A stretch of 64,000 bases of DNA, taken from the NCBI RefSeq assembly GCF_040227235.1, contig NZ_JBELNZ010000004.1:248001-312000 (forward strand), given 5' to 3'. Shown here piece after piece: positions 42,399 to 49,544 of the stretch. Below the pieces are notes generated by a model that saw only the letters and a program-made list of their open reading frames with translations, was not told the origin of the DNA and did not search any database. The number at the start of each line of letters is the position of its first letter. Position 1 is the stretch's first letter. The position numbers and the translations under genes are program-made. Source of the stretch: Parafrigoribacterium_A soli (GTDB lineage: Bacteria > Actinomycetota > Actinomycetes > Actinomycetales > Microbacteriaceae).

Positions 42399-45218
42399 CT
42401 AGGCCGCGGGCTTCTTGGGCGCGGCCTTCTTGGCTGCCGGCTTCTTCGTTGCCGTCTTCTTAGCGGCTGGCTTCTTAGCGGCAGGCTTCTTCTTGGGAGC
42501 GGCCTTGGCCTTCGGCTTCGCCGGTCCCTTCGCGCGCTTGTCTGCGAGCAGCTGCACGGCACGATCGAAGTCGATCTCCTCCACCGTCTCGCCGCGCGGA
42601 ATCGTCGCGTTGGTCACGCCATCCGTCACGTAGGCGCCGAAGCGGCCGTCCTTGATGCGAATCGGCTTGCCGCTCTCGGGGTCGGCCTCGAACTCCTTGA
42701 GAGCGCTCGAGGCGCGGCGAGCGCCGTACTTCGGCTGCGAGAACAGCTCGAGCGCACCGGCGAGATCGATCTCGAAGATCTGGTCTTCCTCGGTGAGCGA
42801 GCGGGTGTCCGTTCCCTTCTTGAGGTACGGCCCGTACTTGCCGTTCTGCGAGGTGATCTCTTCGCCCGACTCCGGGTCCTGGCCGACCACGCGCGGCAGG
42901 TTGAGCAGCCGCAGTGCCGTGTCGATGTCGACAGTGGCGAGGTCCATGGACTTGAAGATGGATGCCGTGCGCTGCTTGGGTGCGGCCGCTTTCTTGGCGG
43001 GCTTCTTGTTCGCCGCCGGCGCATCCGTCACCTCGCCGGTTGCGGTGTCGACGGCAACAGGTTCCTCGGCCGACGCCTCCGGCTCGGGGTCGACTTCGGT
43101 GACGTAGGGCCCGAAGCGGCCGTCTTTCGCGACGACGTTCTTGCCGTTTTCGGGGTTGACGCCGATCACCCGATCGACGACCACGGGAGCGTCGACGAGC
43201 TGCTGCGCCCGCTCGGCGGTCAGCTCGTCGGGTGCGAGGTCCTGCGGGATGTTCACGCGGCGCGGGGTAGCGCCCTCGACGACGGGCGCCGCGGGATCCA
43301 CGACCTCGAGGTAGGGGCCGTACTTGCCGATGCGCAGTGTGATCTCGTCGCTCAGCTTGATCGAGTTGATCTCTCGCGCGTCGATCTCGCCGAGGTTGTC
43401 GATGACGGTGCGCAGGCCGCGGTGACCCTCGTAACCGAAGTAGAAGCCCTTGAGCCACTCGACCCGGTTGGCGTCTCCCCCGGCGATGCGGTCGAGGTCG
43501 TTCTCCATCTCGGCGGTGAAGTCGTATTCCACGAGGTCGCCGAAGTACTCCTCGAGCAGTCGCACGACGGAGAAGGCGATCCAGTTCGGCACGAGCGCCT
43601 GGCCGCGCGGCGTGACGTAGCCGCGGTCGACGATGGTGGAGATGATCGCCGCGTAGGTCGAGGGCCGGCCGATGCCGAGTTCCTCGAGCTTCTTCACCAG
43701 GCTCGCCTCGGTGTAGCGCGGCGGGGCGCTGGTCTCGTGGCCCTTGGCGTCGATTTCCGCAACCGTGAGCGTCTGGCCCTCGGTCAGCGGCGGCAGCTTC
43801 GCCTCGGTGGGCTCGGCGCTCTCGTTGCGCTCTTCGTCCTGCCCCTCCTCGTAGGCCTGCAGGAAGCCGCGGAACGTGATGACCGTTCCGCTGGCGGCGA
43901 GTTCGACCTTCCGCCCGTCAGCGAGCGGGCCGGCGGCGATGGTGACGGATGCCGTGGAGCCCTTCGCATCCGCCATCTGCGAGGCGATGGTGCGCTTCCA
44001 GATCAGGTCGTAGAGCTTCCAGTCGTTGCCGCGCAGCACACCCTCGAGCTGCGACGGCGTGCGGAAGGTGTCTCCCGCGGGCCGGATTGCCTCGTGCGCC
44101 TCCTGCGCGTTCTTGCTCTTGCTGGCGTAGGTGCGAGGCTTCTCGGGCACGGTCTCGGCGCCGTAGAGGGAACTCGCCTGCGACCGAGCGGCGGTGATCG
44201 CCTGCTTCGAGAGGTTGAGCGAGTCGGTACGCATGTAAGTGATGTAGCCGTTTTCGTACAGCCCCTGCGCGACGCTCATCGTCTGGCGAGCGGAGAAGCG
44301 CAGCTTGCGCGCCGCCTCCTGCTGCAGCGTGGAGGTGCTGAACGGCGCCGCCGGGCGACGCGTGTAGGGCTTCGATTCCACCGAACTGACGGTGATCGAT
44401 ACGGCAGGGTCGCGCAGTCCCTCGCTGAGGGCGTTGGCCGCCTGCTCGTCGAGAGCAATCGCATCCGGCTTGCCCGATGCTGCTGGCTTGAGCTTGCCGT
44501 GGTCATCAAAGTCGCGACCGGTCGCAACCCGCACGCCGTCGACGCGGGCGAGCCGAGCGTCGAACTTCGCCGAGTCGGATGCCGCCAGCAGCGCAGACAG
44601 GTCCCAGTAGCTGGCGGCGGTGAATGCCAGTCGCTCGCGCTCGCGGTCGACGACGAGGCGCGTCGCCGCGGACTGCACTCGCCCGGCCGAGAGGCCAGGT
44701 CCGACCTTGCGCCAGAGCACGGGTGAGATCTCGTAGCCGTAGAGGCGGTCGAGGATGCGACGGGTCTCCTGCGCGTCAACGAGCGCCGTGTCGAGGTCGC
44801 GCGGCGACTCCTGCGCCCGCTGGATCGCCTCCTTGGTGATCTCGTGGAACACCATGCGCTTCACGGGAACCTTCGGCTTCAGCTCCTGCAGCAGGTGCCA
44901 CGCGATGGCCTCGCCCTCGCGGTCCTCATCAGTTGCGAGGTAGAGCTCGTCGGCGCCCTTGAGCGCTCGCTTCAGCTCGGCGACGGTCTTCTTCTTCTGG
45001 TCGGAGACGACGTAGTAGGGCTCGAAGCCGTTCTCGACGTCGACCGAGAATTTGCCGAGAGAGCCCTTCTTGAGCTCCGGCGGGAGGTTCTTGGGTTCGA
45101 TCAGGTCACGAATGTGGCCGACGGAGGCGAGCACCTCGTAGCCGTCCCCCAGGTACTGGGCTATCGTCTTCGCCTTGGCCGGCGACTCGACTATGACCAG
45201 CTTCTTCGTGCCTGGCAC
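42399..45218 (-). CDS. topA: DNA topoisomerase I
   Basis: This 939-aa type IA enzyme relaxes negative supercoils. The N-terminal TOPRIM domain has KLVIVESPAKAKTIAQYLG and the acidic ATDEDREGEAIAWH. The catalytic Tyr is in GYITYMRTDSLNLS. The C-terminal half contains repeated GKYGPYL/GRFGAYV modules of the actinobacterial type, which replace zinc fingers. The tail is a Lys/Ala/Pro-rich low-complexity stretch of about 50 residues that aids DNA binding in related enzymes. It lies downstream of the tad cluster on the same strand. Confidence 0.97.
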   Translation of the reverse strand: MPGTKKLVIVESPAKAKTIAQYLGDGYEVLASVGHIRDLIEPKNLPPELKKGSLGKFSVDVENGFEPYYVVSDQKKKTVAELKRALKGADELYLATDEDREGEAIAWHLLQELKPKVPVKRMVFHEITKEAIQRAQESPRDLDTALVDAQETRRILDRLYGYEISPVLWRKVGPGLSAGRVQSAATRLVVDRERERLAFTAASYWDLSALLAASDSAKFDARLARVDGVRVATGRDFDDHGKLKPAASGKPDAIALDEQAANALSEGLRDPAVSITVSSVESKPYTRRPAAPFSTSTLQQEAARKLRFSARQTMSVAQGLYENGYITYMRTDSLNLSKQAITAARSQASSLYGAETVPEKPRTYASKSKNAQEAHEAIRPAGDTFRTPSQLEGVLRGNDWKLYDLIWKRTIASQMADAKGSTASVTIAAGPLADGRKVELAASGTVITFRGFLQAYEEGQDEERNESAEPTEAKLPPLTEGQTLTVAEIDAKGHETSAPPRYTEASLVKKLEELGIGRPSTYAAIISTIVDRGYVTPRGQALVPNWIAFSVVRLLEEYFGDLVEYDFTAEMENDLDRIAGGDANRVEWLKGFYFGYEGHRGLRTVIDNLGEIDAREINSIKLSDEITLRIGKYGPYLEVVDPAAPVVEGATPRRVNIPQDLAPDELTAERAQQLVDAPVVVDRVIGVNPENGKNVVAKDGRFGPYVTEVDPEPEASAEEPVAVDTATGEVTDAPAANKKPAKKAAAPKQRTASIFKSMDLATVDIDTALRLLNLPRVVGQDPESGEEITSQNGKYGPYLKKGTDTRSLTEEDQIFEIDLAGALELFSQPKYGARRASSALKEFEADPESGKPIRIKDGRFGAYVTDGVTNATIPRGETVEEIDFDRAVQLLADKRAKGPAKPKAKAAPKKKPAAKKPAAKKTATKKPAAKKAAPKKPAA

Positions 45219-45436
45219 CTGACTCCTCGTGTCTTTCGTGATGATGATTCATGGCATAGCAAAACTTTGTTCAGCGTATGTTCGCCGCCCACCCGTCCCG
45301 CGCTACCGGGTGTGTCGGGATGATGCACCGACAGGCACACCATACACACAGAATCGGCATGCACCCCTAATTGTGTATCGCGGCGGACCCCCGGCGCTCG
45401 ACGCCGGAACGGTGCCGTGCTCCCCTTTAACCCGTG

Positions 45437-45841
45437 TCACGCGGCGTCGCGGGGCCCTGCGGTCGCCGTCGCCGGCACCTCGAAGCCGAGAGCGAACACG
45501 CTCACCCGCACGGTCACGATGGCGCCGTCGGGCGCGCAGCGCTGCAGCATCGCGCCGTTGGCCGCCGAGACGGATGCCGCTGCCGCACACGGAGCGCCCG
45601 GCACGATTCCGAGGGCGACGCTCGATGCGGCCAGCGCTGCCGCATCTGCCGCCGACGCCGCGCGCTGCTTCGCCGACAGCACCACATATAGAGGTACGGA
45701 CATGACGAGGAGCGCGAGCATGGCGGCCACGATGGCGACGGCGAGGATGGAGCCCGAACCGTGGTCGCTGCCGCGCGCCGTACGCCGCGCCATGGGCCCG
45801 AGCGCGGGCCACGGCACGCGACTGACCATGGCGCTGCTCAT
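45437..45841 (-). CDS. TadE/TadG-like secreted or membrane protein (Rv3654c-like)
   Basis: This 134-aa protein has a Gly/Ser start to its single helix (GSGSILAVAIVAAMLALLVM) and then an Ala-rich segment, QRAASAADAAALAAS, typical of TadE/TadG pseudopilin-like proteins next to helicase/secretion genes. Two Cys residues lie in the C-terminal region. The ATG at 45841 overlaps the TadE stop (ATGA). It is the last gene of the tad cluster before topA, as in mycobacteria. Confidence 0.8.
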   Translation of the reverse strand: MSSAMVSRVPWPALGPMARRTARGSDHGSGSILAVAIVAAMLALLVMSVPLYVVLSAKQRAASAADAAALAASSVALGIVPGAPCAAAASVSAANGAMLQRCAPDGAIVTVRVSVFALGFEVPATATAGPRDAA

Positions 45842-46170
45842 TCGCCGGCCGCGAGCGCACAACTCGAGGCGGTCACCGCGATCGCGGCGAAGGGCCCAGC
45901 CGGTCCCCGCGAGCGCAGGCGCACGCACGTCATGCCGCCGCGGTCGATCCTCGTGAGGGTGGCTCCCGCGACGAGCTGAGCCGCGCGCGCGGCTGCGACG
46001 GCCGCGCTATCGCCGCGGGCGATGCTTCGAGCGGCCGCGGCGGCGGCATCCTGCAATCGCAATTGCGTGCCTGCGAGCTGCACCGCGCCGAGGCAGCAGG
46101 CGAGCACGAGCAGCACCGCGGGTATGACGGTGGCGAACTCCGCGGTCACGCTGCCGCGATCGCCGCTCAT
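45838..46170 (-). CDS. TadE-like pilus assembly protein (Rv3655c-like)
   Basis: This protein is about 110 aa. It shows the TadE signature DRGSVTAEFATVIPAVLLVL, with the processing-type Glu after a Ser/Thr-Ala pair, followed by an Ala-rich helix (LRLQDAAAAAARSIARGD). The Met at 46170 gives the usual N-terminus, but GGAGG lies directly against it; the only upstream Met is at 46224, inside the flp gene end. It is coupled to the next gene by ATGA. Confidence 0.8.
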   Translation of the reverse strand: MSGDRGSVTAEFATVIPAVLLVLACCLGAVQLAGTQLRLQDAAAAAARSIARGDSAAVAAARAAQLVAGATLTRIDRGGMTCVRLRSRGPAGPFAAIAVTASSCALAAGE

Positions 46171-46201
46171 CCTCCGCTCATCCCGCGGGCGCGGCCCGCG
46201 C

Positions 46202-46387
46202 TCACCCCGCGAAGCTGAGGGCATGCTGCACCAGGTTGGTCAGCGTCTGCCGCACGGCATCCGACCGCAGGATGACGACGAGCAGGCCCGCGAATCCGAC
46301 GGCCGCAAGAATTGTGATGGCATACTCCGCGGTCGCCGCGCCGCGATCGTCTCTGAGCTTCTGCGCCCAGCGCCTGCTGTGGATCAT
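46202..46387 (-). CDS. Flp-type pilin-like protein (DUF4244, Rv3656c-like)
   Basis: This small protein of 61 aa begins MIHSRRWAQKLRDDRGAATA and continues EYAITILAAVGFAGLLVVIL. Basic leader, Gly, Ala-Thr-Ala-Glu-Tyr and hydrophobic helix match the Flp/DUF4244 prepilin pattern, with cleavage expected near the Gly-Ala. AGAGAGG precedes the ATG. A dedicated prepilin peptidase is not in the window. Confidence 0.85.
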   Translation of the reverse strand: MIHSRRWAQKLRDDRGAATAEYAITILAAVGFAGLLVVILRSDAVRQTLTNLVQHALSFAG

Positions 46388-46507
46388 GGTGTTCCTCTCT
46401 CTCGTGAGCCCCCAGTCTCGCCAGCGTCGAGCACGCAGAATCGCGCGCAGCAACATCGGTGGAATCACGGTCGAGGCGCCCCGCTGTGGACGAGATGATC
46501 GCCAGGT

Positions 46508-47485
46508 TCAGACCAGCCCGACCGTCGACGTGATGATCGAGATGATGAGCGGTGCGACGCCGAGAAGCATGAACGCGGGGAGGATGCAGAGACCGAGCGG
46601 CAGCATGAGCGTCACCGCGAGCGTTGCGGCCGCGCGCTGGCCCTCGCTGCGCACCCTGCGACGCACCTCCTCCGCCTCGCTGCGCAGCAATTCTGCTGCG
46701 GGAACACCGGCCCGCCGTGACAGCGACAGCACGCTCTCGATGACCGCGGTCTCGTCATCGGCGGAGGCCAGCCCACAGCTCTCTCGCGCAACCTTGACGG
46801 CCGCGGACGCACGCACGAGCGAAGCGCCACCGGAGACGGCGATGGCCATCAGGTCGAGGCCGAGACCGGGCGTGAGGATGCTGGGCTGCGCTCGCGCCAC
46901 GAGCCGCCGGTTCCAGAGACGCGCACCCACCATGAGCACGACGCCGAGCACGAGGCAGGCCCACCCCGGCACGGTCGTGAAGAGCGTGCCGAGAGTATCG
47001 AAGCCGAGCGCGAGACCGAACAGCACACCGATGATGGGCAGCACCATCACCATCCGCGCGGTTGCCACGGGGCCTGCCAGCGCGACCGAGAGATCGCGCT
47101 GGGTCTGTGCGAGGTCGCGGAGCGATCCGGCGAACTGGCGCAGCGACGGTGCGAGGGATGCTCCCGCCTCGGTGGCGACCTGCCAGGCCGCCGCGAGCCC
47201 GCGCCACGCCTGCACGCCCGGGGCCTCCCCCGGTAATGCGCGAGTGCTGCTCGGCGACGCGAGTTGCGACTCGTCACCAATGAAGGCCACGAGCGACTCG
47301 GCAATGGGGACGCCACGAGAGGCGTCGTCCGCCACCGCATGCAGGATGCCGTCGGACGCATCCTCGGCAAGGTAGCCCCACGCCGCGCCGGGTGCGACGC
47401 CCGCCGCCAGCAGCACGGCCAGGCGCTGCACCAGAGAGGCGACGCGCTCGAGCCCCGACGCGGTGCCGGCGTGGCGATCAGGCAT
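46508..47485 (-). CDS. Tad secretion membrane protein, TadB/TadC-like two-module protein
   Basis: This 325-aa integral membrane protein has two type II secretion F-like modules. The first runs VASLVQRLAVLLAAGVAPGA to GPVATARMVMVLPIIGVLFG, and the second LGLDLMAIAVSGGASLVRAS to LMLPLGLCILPAFMLLGVAP. In mycobacteria these are two genes (tadB and tadC); here one ORF seems to cover both. The ATG at 47485 overlaps the tadA stop by 8 nt. It is the membrane platform working with the TadA ATPase. Confidence 0.8.
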   Translation of the reverse strand: MPDRHAGTASGLERVASLVQRLAVLLAAGVAPGAAWGYLAEDASDGILHAVADDASRGVPIAESLVAFIGDESQLASPSSTRALPGEAPGVQAWRGLAAAWQVATEAGASLAPSLRQFAGSLRDLAQTQRDLSVALAGPVATARMVMVLPIIGVLFGLALGFDTLGTLFTTVPGWACLVLGVVLMVGARLWNRRLVARAQPSILTPGLGLDLMAIAVSGGASLVRASAAVKVARESCGLASADDETAVIESVLSLSRRAGVPAAELLRSEAEEVRRRVRSEGQRAAATLAVTLMLPLGLCILPAFMLLGVAPLIISIITSTVGLV

Positions 47486-48527
47486 CCGACTCGACCATGC
47501 GCAAGCGGTCTCGGTCATCGAGTGCGAAGCGGCCCACCCGCGCGATCCTGCGCACCCCATCGACTCGCTCGAGGTGGAGCACGGCTCCGATCGCACTCAC
47601 GGTCTGCCGCGCGATCGCGGTGGGCCCGAGCTCGGCGAGGGCACCGAGCGCCTCGATGCGTGCGGGCACATCGCCGAGGGAGTTCGCGTGCAGGGTGCCC
47701 GCGCCGCCATCGTGTCCGGTATTGAGCGCGGCGAGCAGCTCTCGAATCTCCGCACCGCGACATTCACCGAGCACGAGCCGGTCTGGGCGCATCCGCAGGG
47801 CCTCACGCACGAGTCGCTCCAGCCCGAGCCGGCCGGCTCCCTCGAGATTGGCCTGCCGCGACTCCAGCGAGATGAAGTGCGGATGCACCACCCGCAACTC
47901 GGCGACGTCTTCAATGGCGACGATCCGTTCCCTCGGGTCGGCCACCCCCAGGAGCGCGCCGAGAAGCGTCGTCTTGCCACTCCCGCTCGCGCCCGAGATC
48001 AAGAGGTTCTGGCGCGTGGACACGAGTTCGCGCACGCGCTCGAGCGGTACTGCGGAGAAGAAACCGGCGGCCCCAAGCTCGTCAAGGCTCAGCCGGTGGG
48101 TGGACGGCAACCGGATGGAAAGCAGGGTTCCCGTCGTCGAGATCGGCGGGAGCACGACGTGCACTCGGATGCCGTCGTGCAAGCGCACGTCGACGCAGGG
48201 CGTGGCCTCGTCGATGTGTCGGCCGCCGAGCGCGATCAGGCGTACGGCAAGCGAGCGCAGCCCCTCCTCGTCCAGTTCGGTCGGTGGGCGCCGCTCGAGC
48301 CCGCGGCCGCGATCGACCCAGAGCTCATTGGGCCCATTGGCAAAGACGTCGGTGACGCCGGGCTCCGCGACGAGCGCGGAGAGCTGGGCGAAGTCAGACA
48401 GGCCCGCGCGCGAAATCGGCTCCCGCCGCCAGCCCGGTGAGACTGTCGGAGGACCCGGATGCTGCGCCCGTGTGGAGCCCGGCGCGCGGGCGACGAAGCG
48501 CTCCTGGGGTGGTTCGAAGGACGACAC
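47478..48527 (-). CDS. tadA: Tad/CpaF-type secretion ATPase
   Basis: This 349-aa ATPase powers assembly of Flp-type pili or related secretion. The Walker A motif is LISGASGSGKTTLLGALLG, the Asp box is IVAIEDVAELRVVHPHF, Walker B is MRPDRLVLGECRGAE and the His box is GAGTLHANSLGD. The N-terminal 50 residues are variable. It is the first gene of the tad cluster; an upstream Ssd/TadZ-like gene is missing. The 6C RNA lies in its 343-bp upstream gap. Confidence 0.92.
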   Translation of the reverse strand: MSSFEPPQERFVARAPGSTRAQHPGPPTVSPGWRREPISRAGLSDFAQLSALVAEPGVTDVFANGPNELWVDRGRGLERRPPTELDEEGLRSLAVRLIALGGRHIDEATPCVDVRLHDGIRVHVVLPPISTTGTLLSIRLPSTHRLSLDELGAAGFFSAVPLERVRELVSTRQNLLISGASGSGKTTLLGALLGVADPRERIVAIEDVAELRVVHPHFISLESRQANLEGAGRLGLERLVREALRMRPDRLVLGECRGAEIRELLAALNTGHDGGAGTLHANSLGDVPARIEALGALAELGPTAIARQTVSAIGAVLHLERVDGVRRIARVGRFALDDRDRLRMVESDA

Positions 48528-48704
48528 TCGGCGAGGCTAACCCGGCGGCGGAAGCCGAACGAGGACCGCGGTCGACGCCGGGGACGGGACGGAAGGCGAC
48601 GCTCCTGTGGAGGAGCGGCTCGGCATCCGGGCGGAGGGCTGACGCGGGCACGGCGGCCCGCTATTGCCAGCGAACGGTCAGCGAAAACTACCGCTTAAAG
48701 AGAG

Positions 48705-48798
48705 AGGGGCGGCGCCTGTTGGGGGGAACCGGCGCCGCCACAGCAGCGCTGGATTGGGGGGAATCACTGCGCGCTGCTAGTCGAATTCGCATTCAACG
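48705..48798 (-). ncRNA. 6C small RNA
   Basis: Two stem-loops, each with a run of six C in the loop on the minus strand, define this actinobacterial RNA. Hairpin 1 (48742-48778) has arms AGCAGCGC/GCGCTGCT with the loop core GATTCCCCCCAATC. Hairpin 2 (48708-48739) has arms GGCGGCGCC/GGCGCCGCC with the loop core GGTTCCCCCCAACA, followed by a CCCTCTCTCTTT tail. A promoter candidate TTGTGC-N16-TACACT is just upstream (TACACT at 48810-48805), placing the RNA start near 48798. In M. tuberculosis the related RNA (B11) is, as I recall, also next to the tad-type locus. C-rich loops can pair with G-rich ribosome sites. The rest of the gap 48528-48870 shows no gene. Confidence 0.85.
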
Positions 48799-48870
48799 CG
48801 ATTCAGTGTACCTCACGGGAGGTCGAGCACAACGGTTGAATTATGCGAGTTTGCCGAGCAAGCGCTTACT

Positions 48871-49332
48871 TCACGCAAACTCGAGAATGAGTTCGACTTC
48901 CACCGGCGAATCGAGGGGGAGAACGGCCACTCCGACGGCACTTCTGGCGTGCGCACCCGCGTCGCCGAACACCTCGCCGAGAAACTCGGATGCGCCGTTG
49001 ATGACGCCCGACTGCCCGCTGAAAGCGGGGTCCGAGGCGACGAAACCGACCACCTTGACCACGCGCGTCACTCGATCCAGCGAGCCGATAACGGATGCCG
49101 CGGCCGCGAGCCCGTTGAGCGCGCACGTGCGTGCGTAACTTTTCGCAATCTCGGCCTCGACATCCGCGCCGACCTTGCCCGTCGCGGGCAGTTCACCGTT
49201 CGTGAACGGCAGCTGCCCGGAGGTGAAGACGAGGTTGCCGCTGATCACCGCGGGAACATACGCCGCCACCGGCTTGGCAACCTCGGGTAGGGCGAGACCA
49301 AGCTCGGCGAGACGGTCATCAATCTTCGACAT
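48871..49332 (-). CDS. RidA/YjgF-family protein
   Basis: This 153-aa protein belongs to the family that deaminates reactive enamine/imine intermediates. Conserved segments are AYVPAVISGNLVFTSGQLPF, ARTCALNGLAAAASVIGSLD, VVKVVGFVASDPAFS and VGVAVLPLDSPVEVELILE. The catalytic Arg of true RidA proteins is not evident near the end, as in several actinobacterial subfamilies. The ATG at 49332 overlaps the stop of the tiny upstream gene by 1 nt. Confidence 0.85.
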   Translation of the reverse strand: MSKIDDRLAELGLALPEVAKPVAAYVPAVISGNLVFTSGQLPFTNGELPATGKVGADVEAEIAKSYARTCALNGLAAAASVIGSLDRVTRVVKVVGFVASDPAFSGQSGVINGASEFLGEVFGDAGAHARSAVGVAVLPLDSPVEVELILEFA

Positions 49333-49493
49333 CAGGCATCCTCTTTCTTTTCGCGCTTGAAGTAGGCGACGAGTCCGCCCTCGGGGCCGGTCACGACCTG
49401 CACCAGTTCCCACCCCTCGGACCCCCAGTTATTCAGGATCGCAGTCGTGTTGTGCACGATCAGCGGCGTGGTCAGGTACTCCCAGGTGGGCAT
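49332..49493 (-). CDS. Small DUF4177-like protein, 53 aa
   Basis: The frame starts at ATG 49493 with MPTWEYLTTPLIVHNTTAIL and contains NNWGSEGWELVQVVTGPEGG before ending in a Lys/Glu-rich tail. The pattern WEY...LN..G..GWELV.V is that of DUF4177-like small proteins, which in actinobacteria often precede a RidA gene. Its stop TGA overlaps the RidA ATG (TGATG). Conserved pairing suggests a shared role, not known. Confidence 0.8.
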   Translation of the reverse strand: MPTWEYLTTPLIVHNTTAILNNWGSEGWELVQVVTGPEGGLVAYFKREKKEDA

Positions 49494-49544
49494 TACGGCA
49501 TCCGTTCAGGTTGGCAGGCCTCTTCACCCATTACCCTAGACGCT

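Noticed and set aside
45219..45436. Gap between topA and the tad cluster searched for a cold-shock or RNA gene
   Set aside because: No frame with a recognisable domain or RNA structure found; it appears to be plain promoter/leader DNA of topA.
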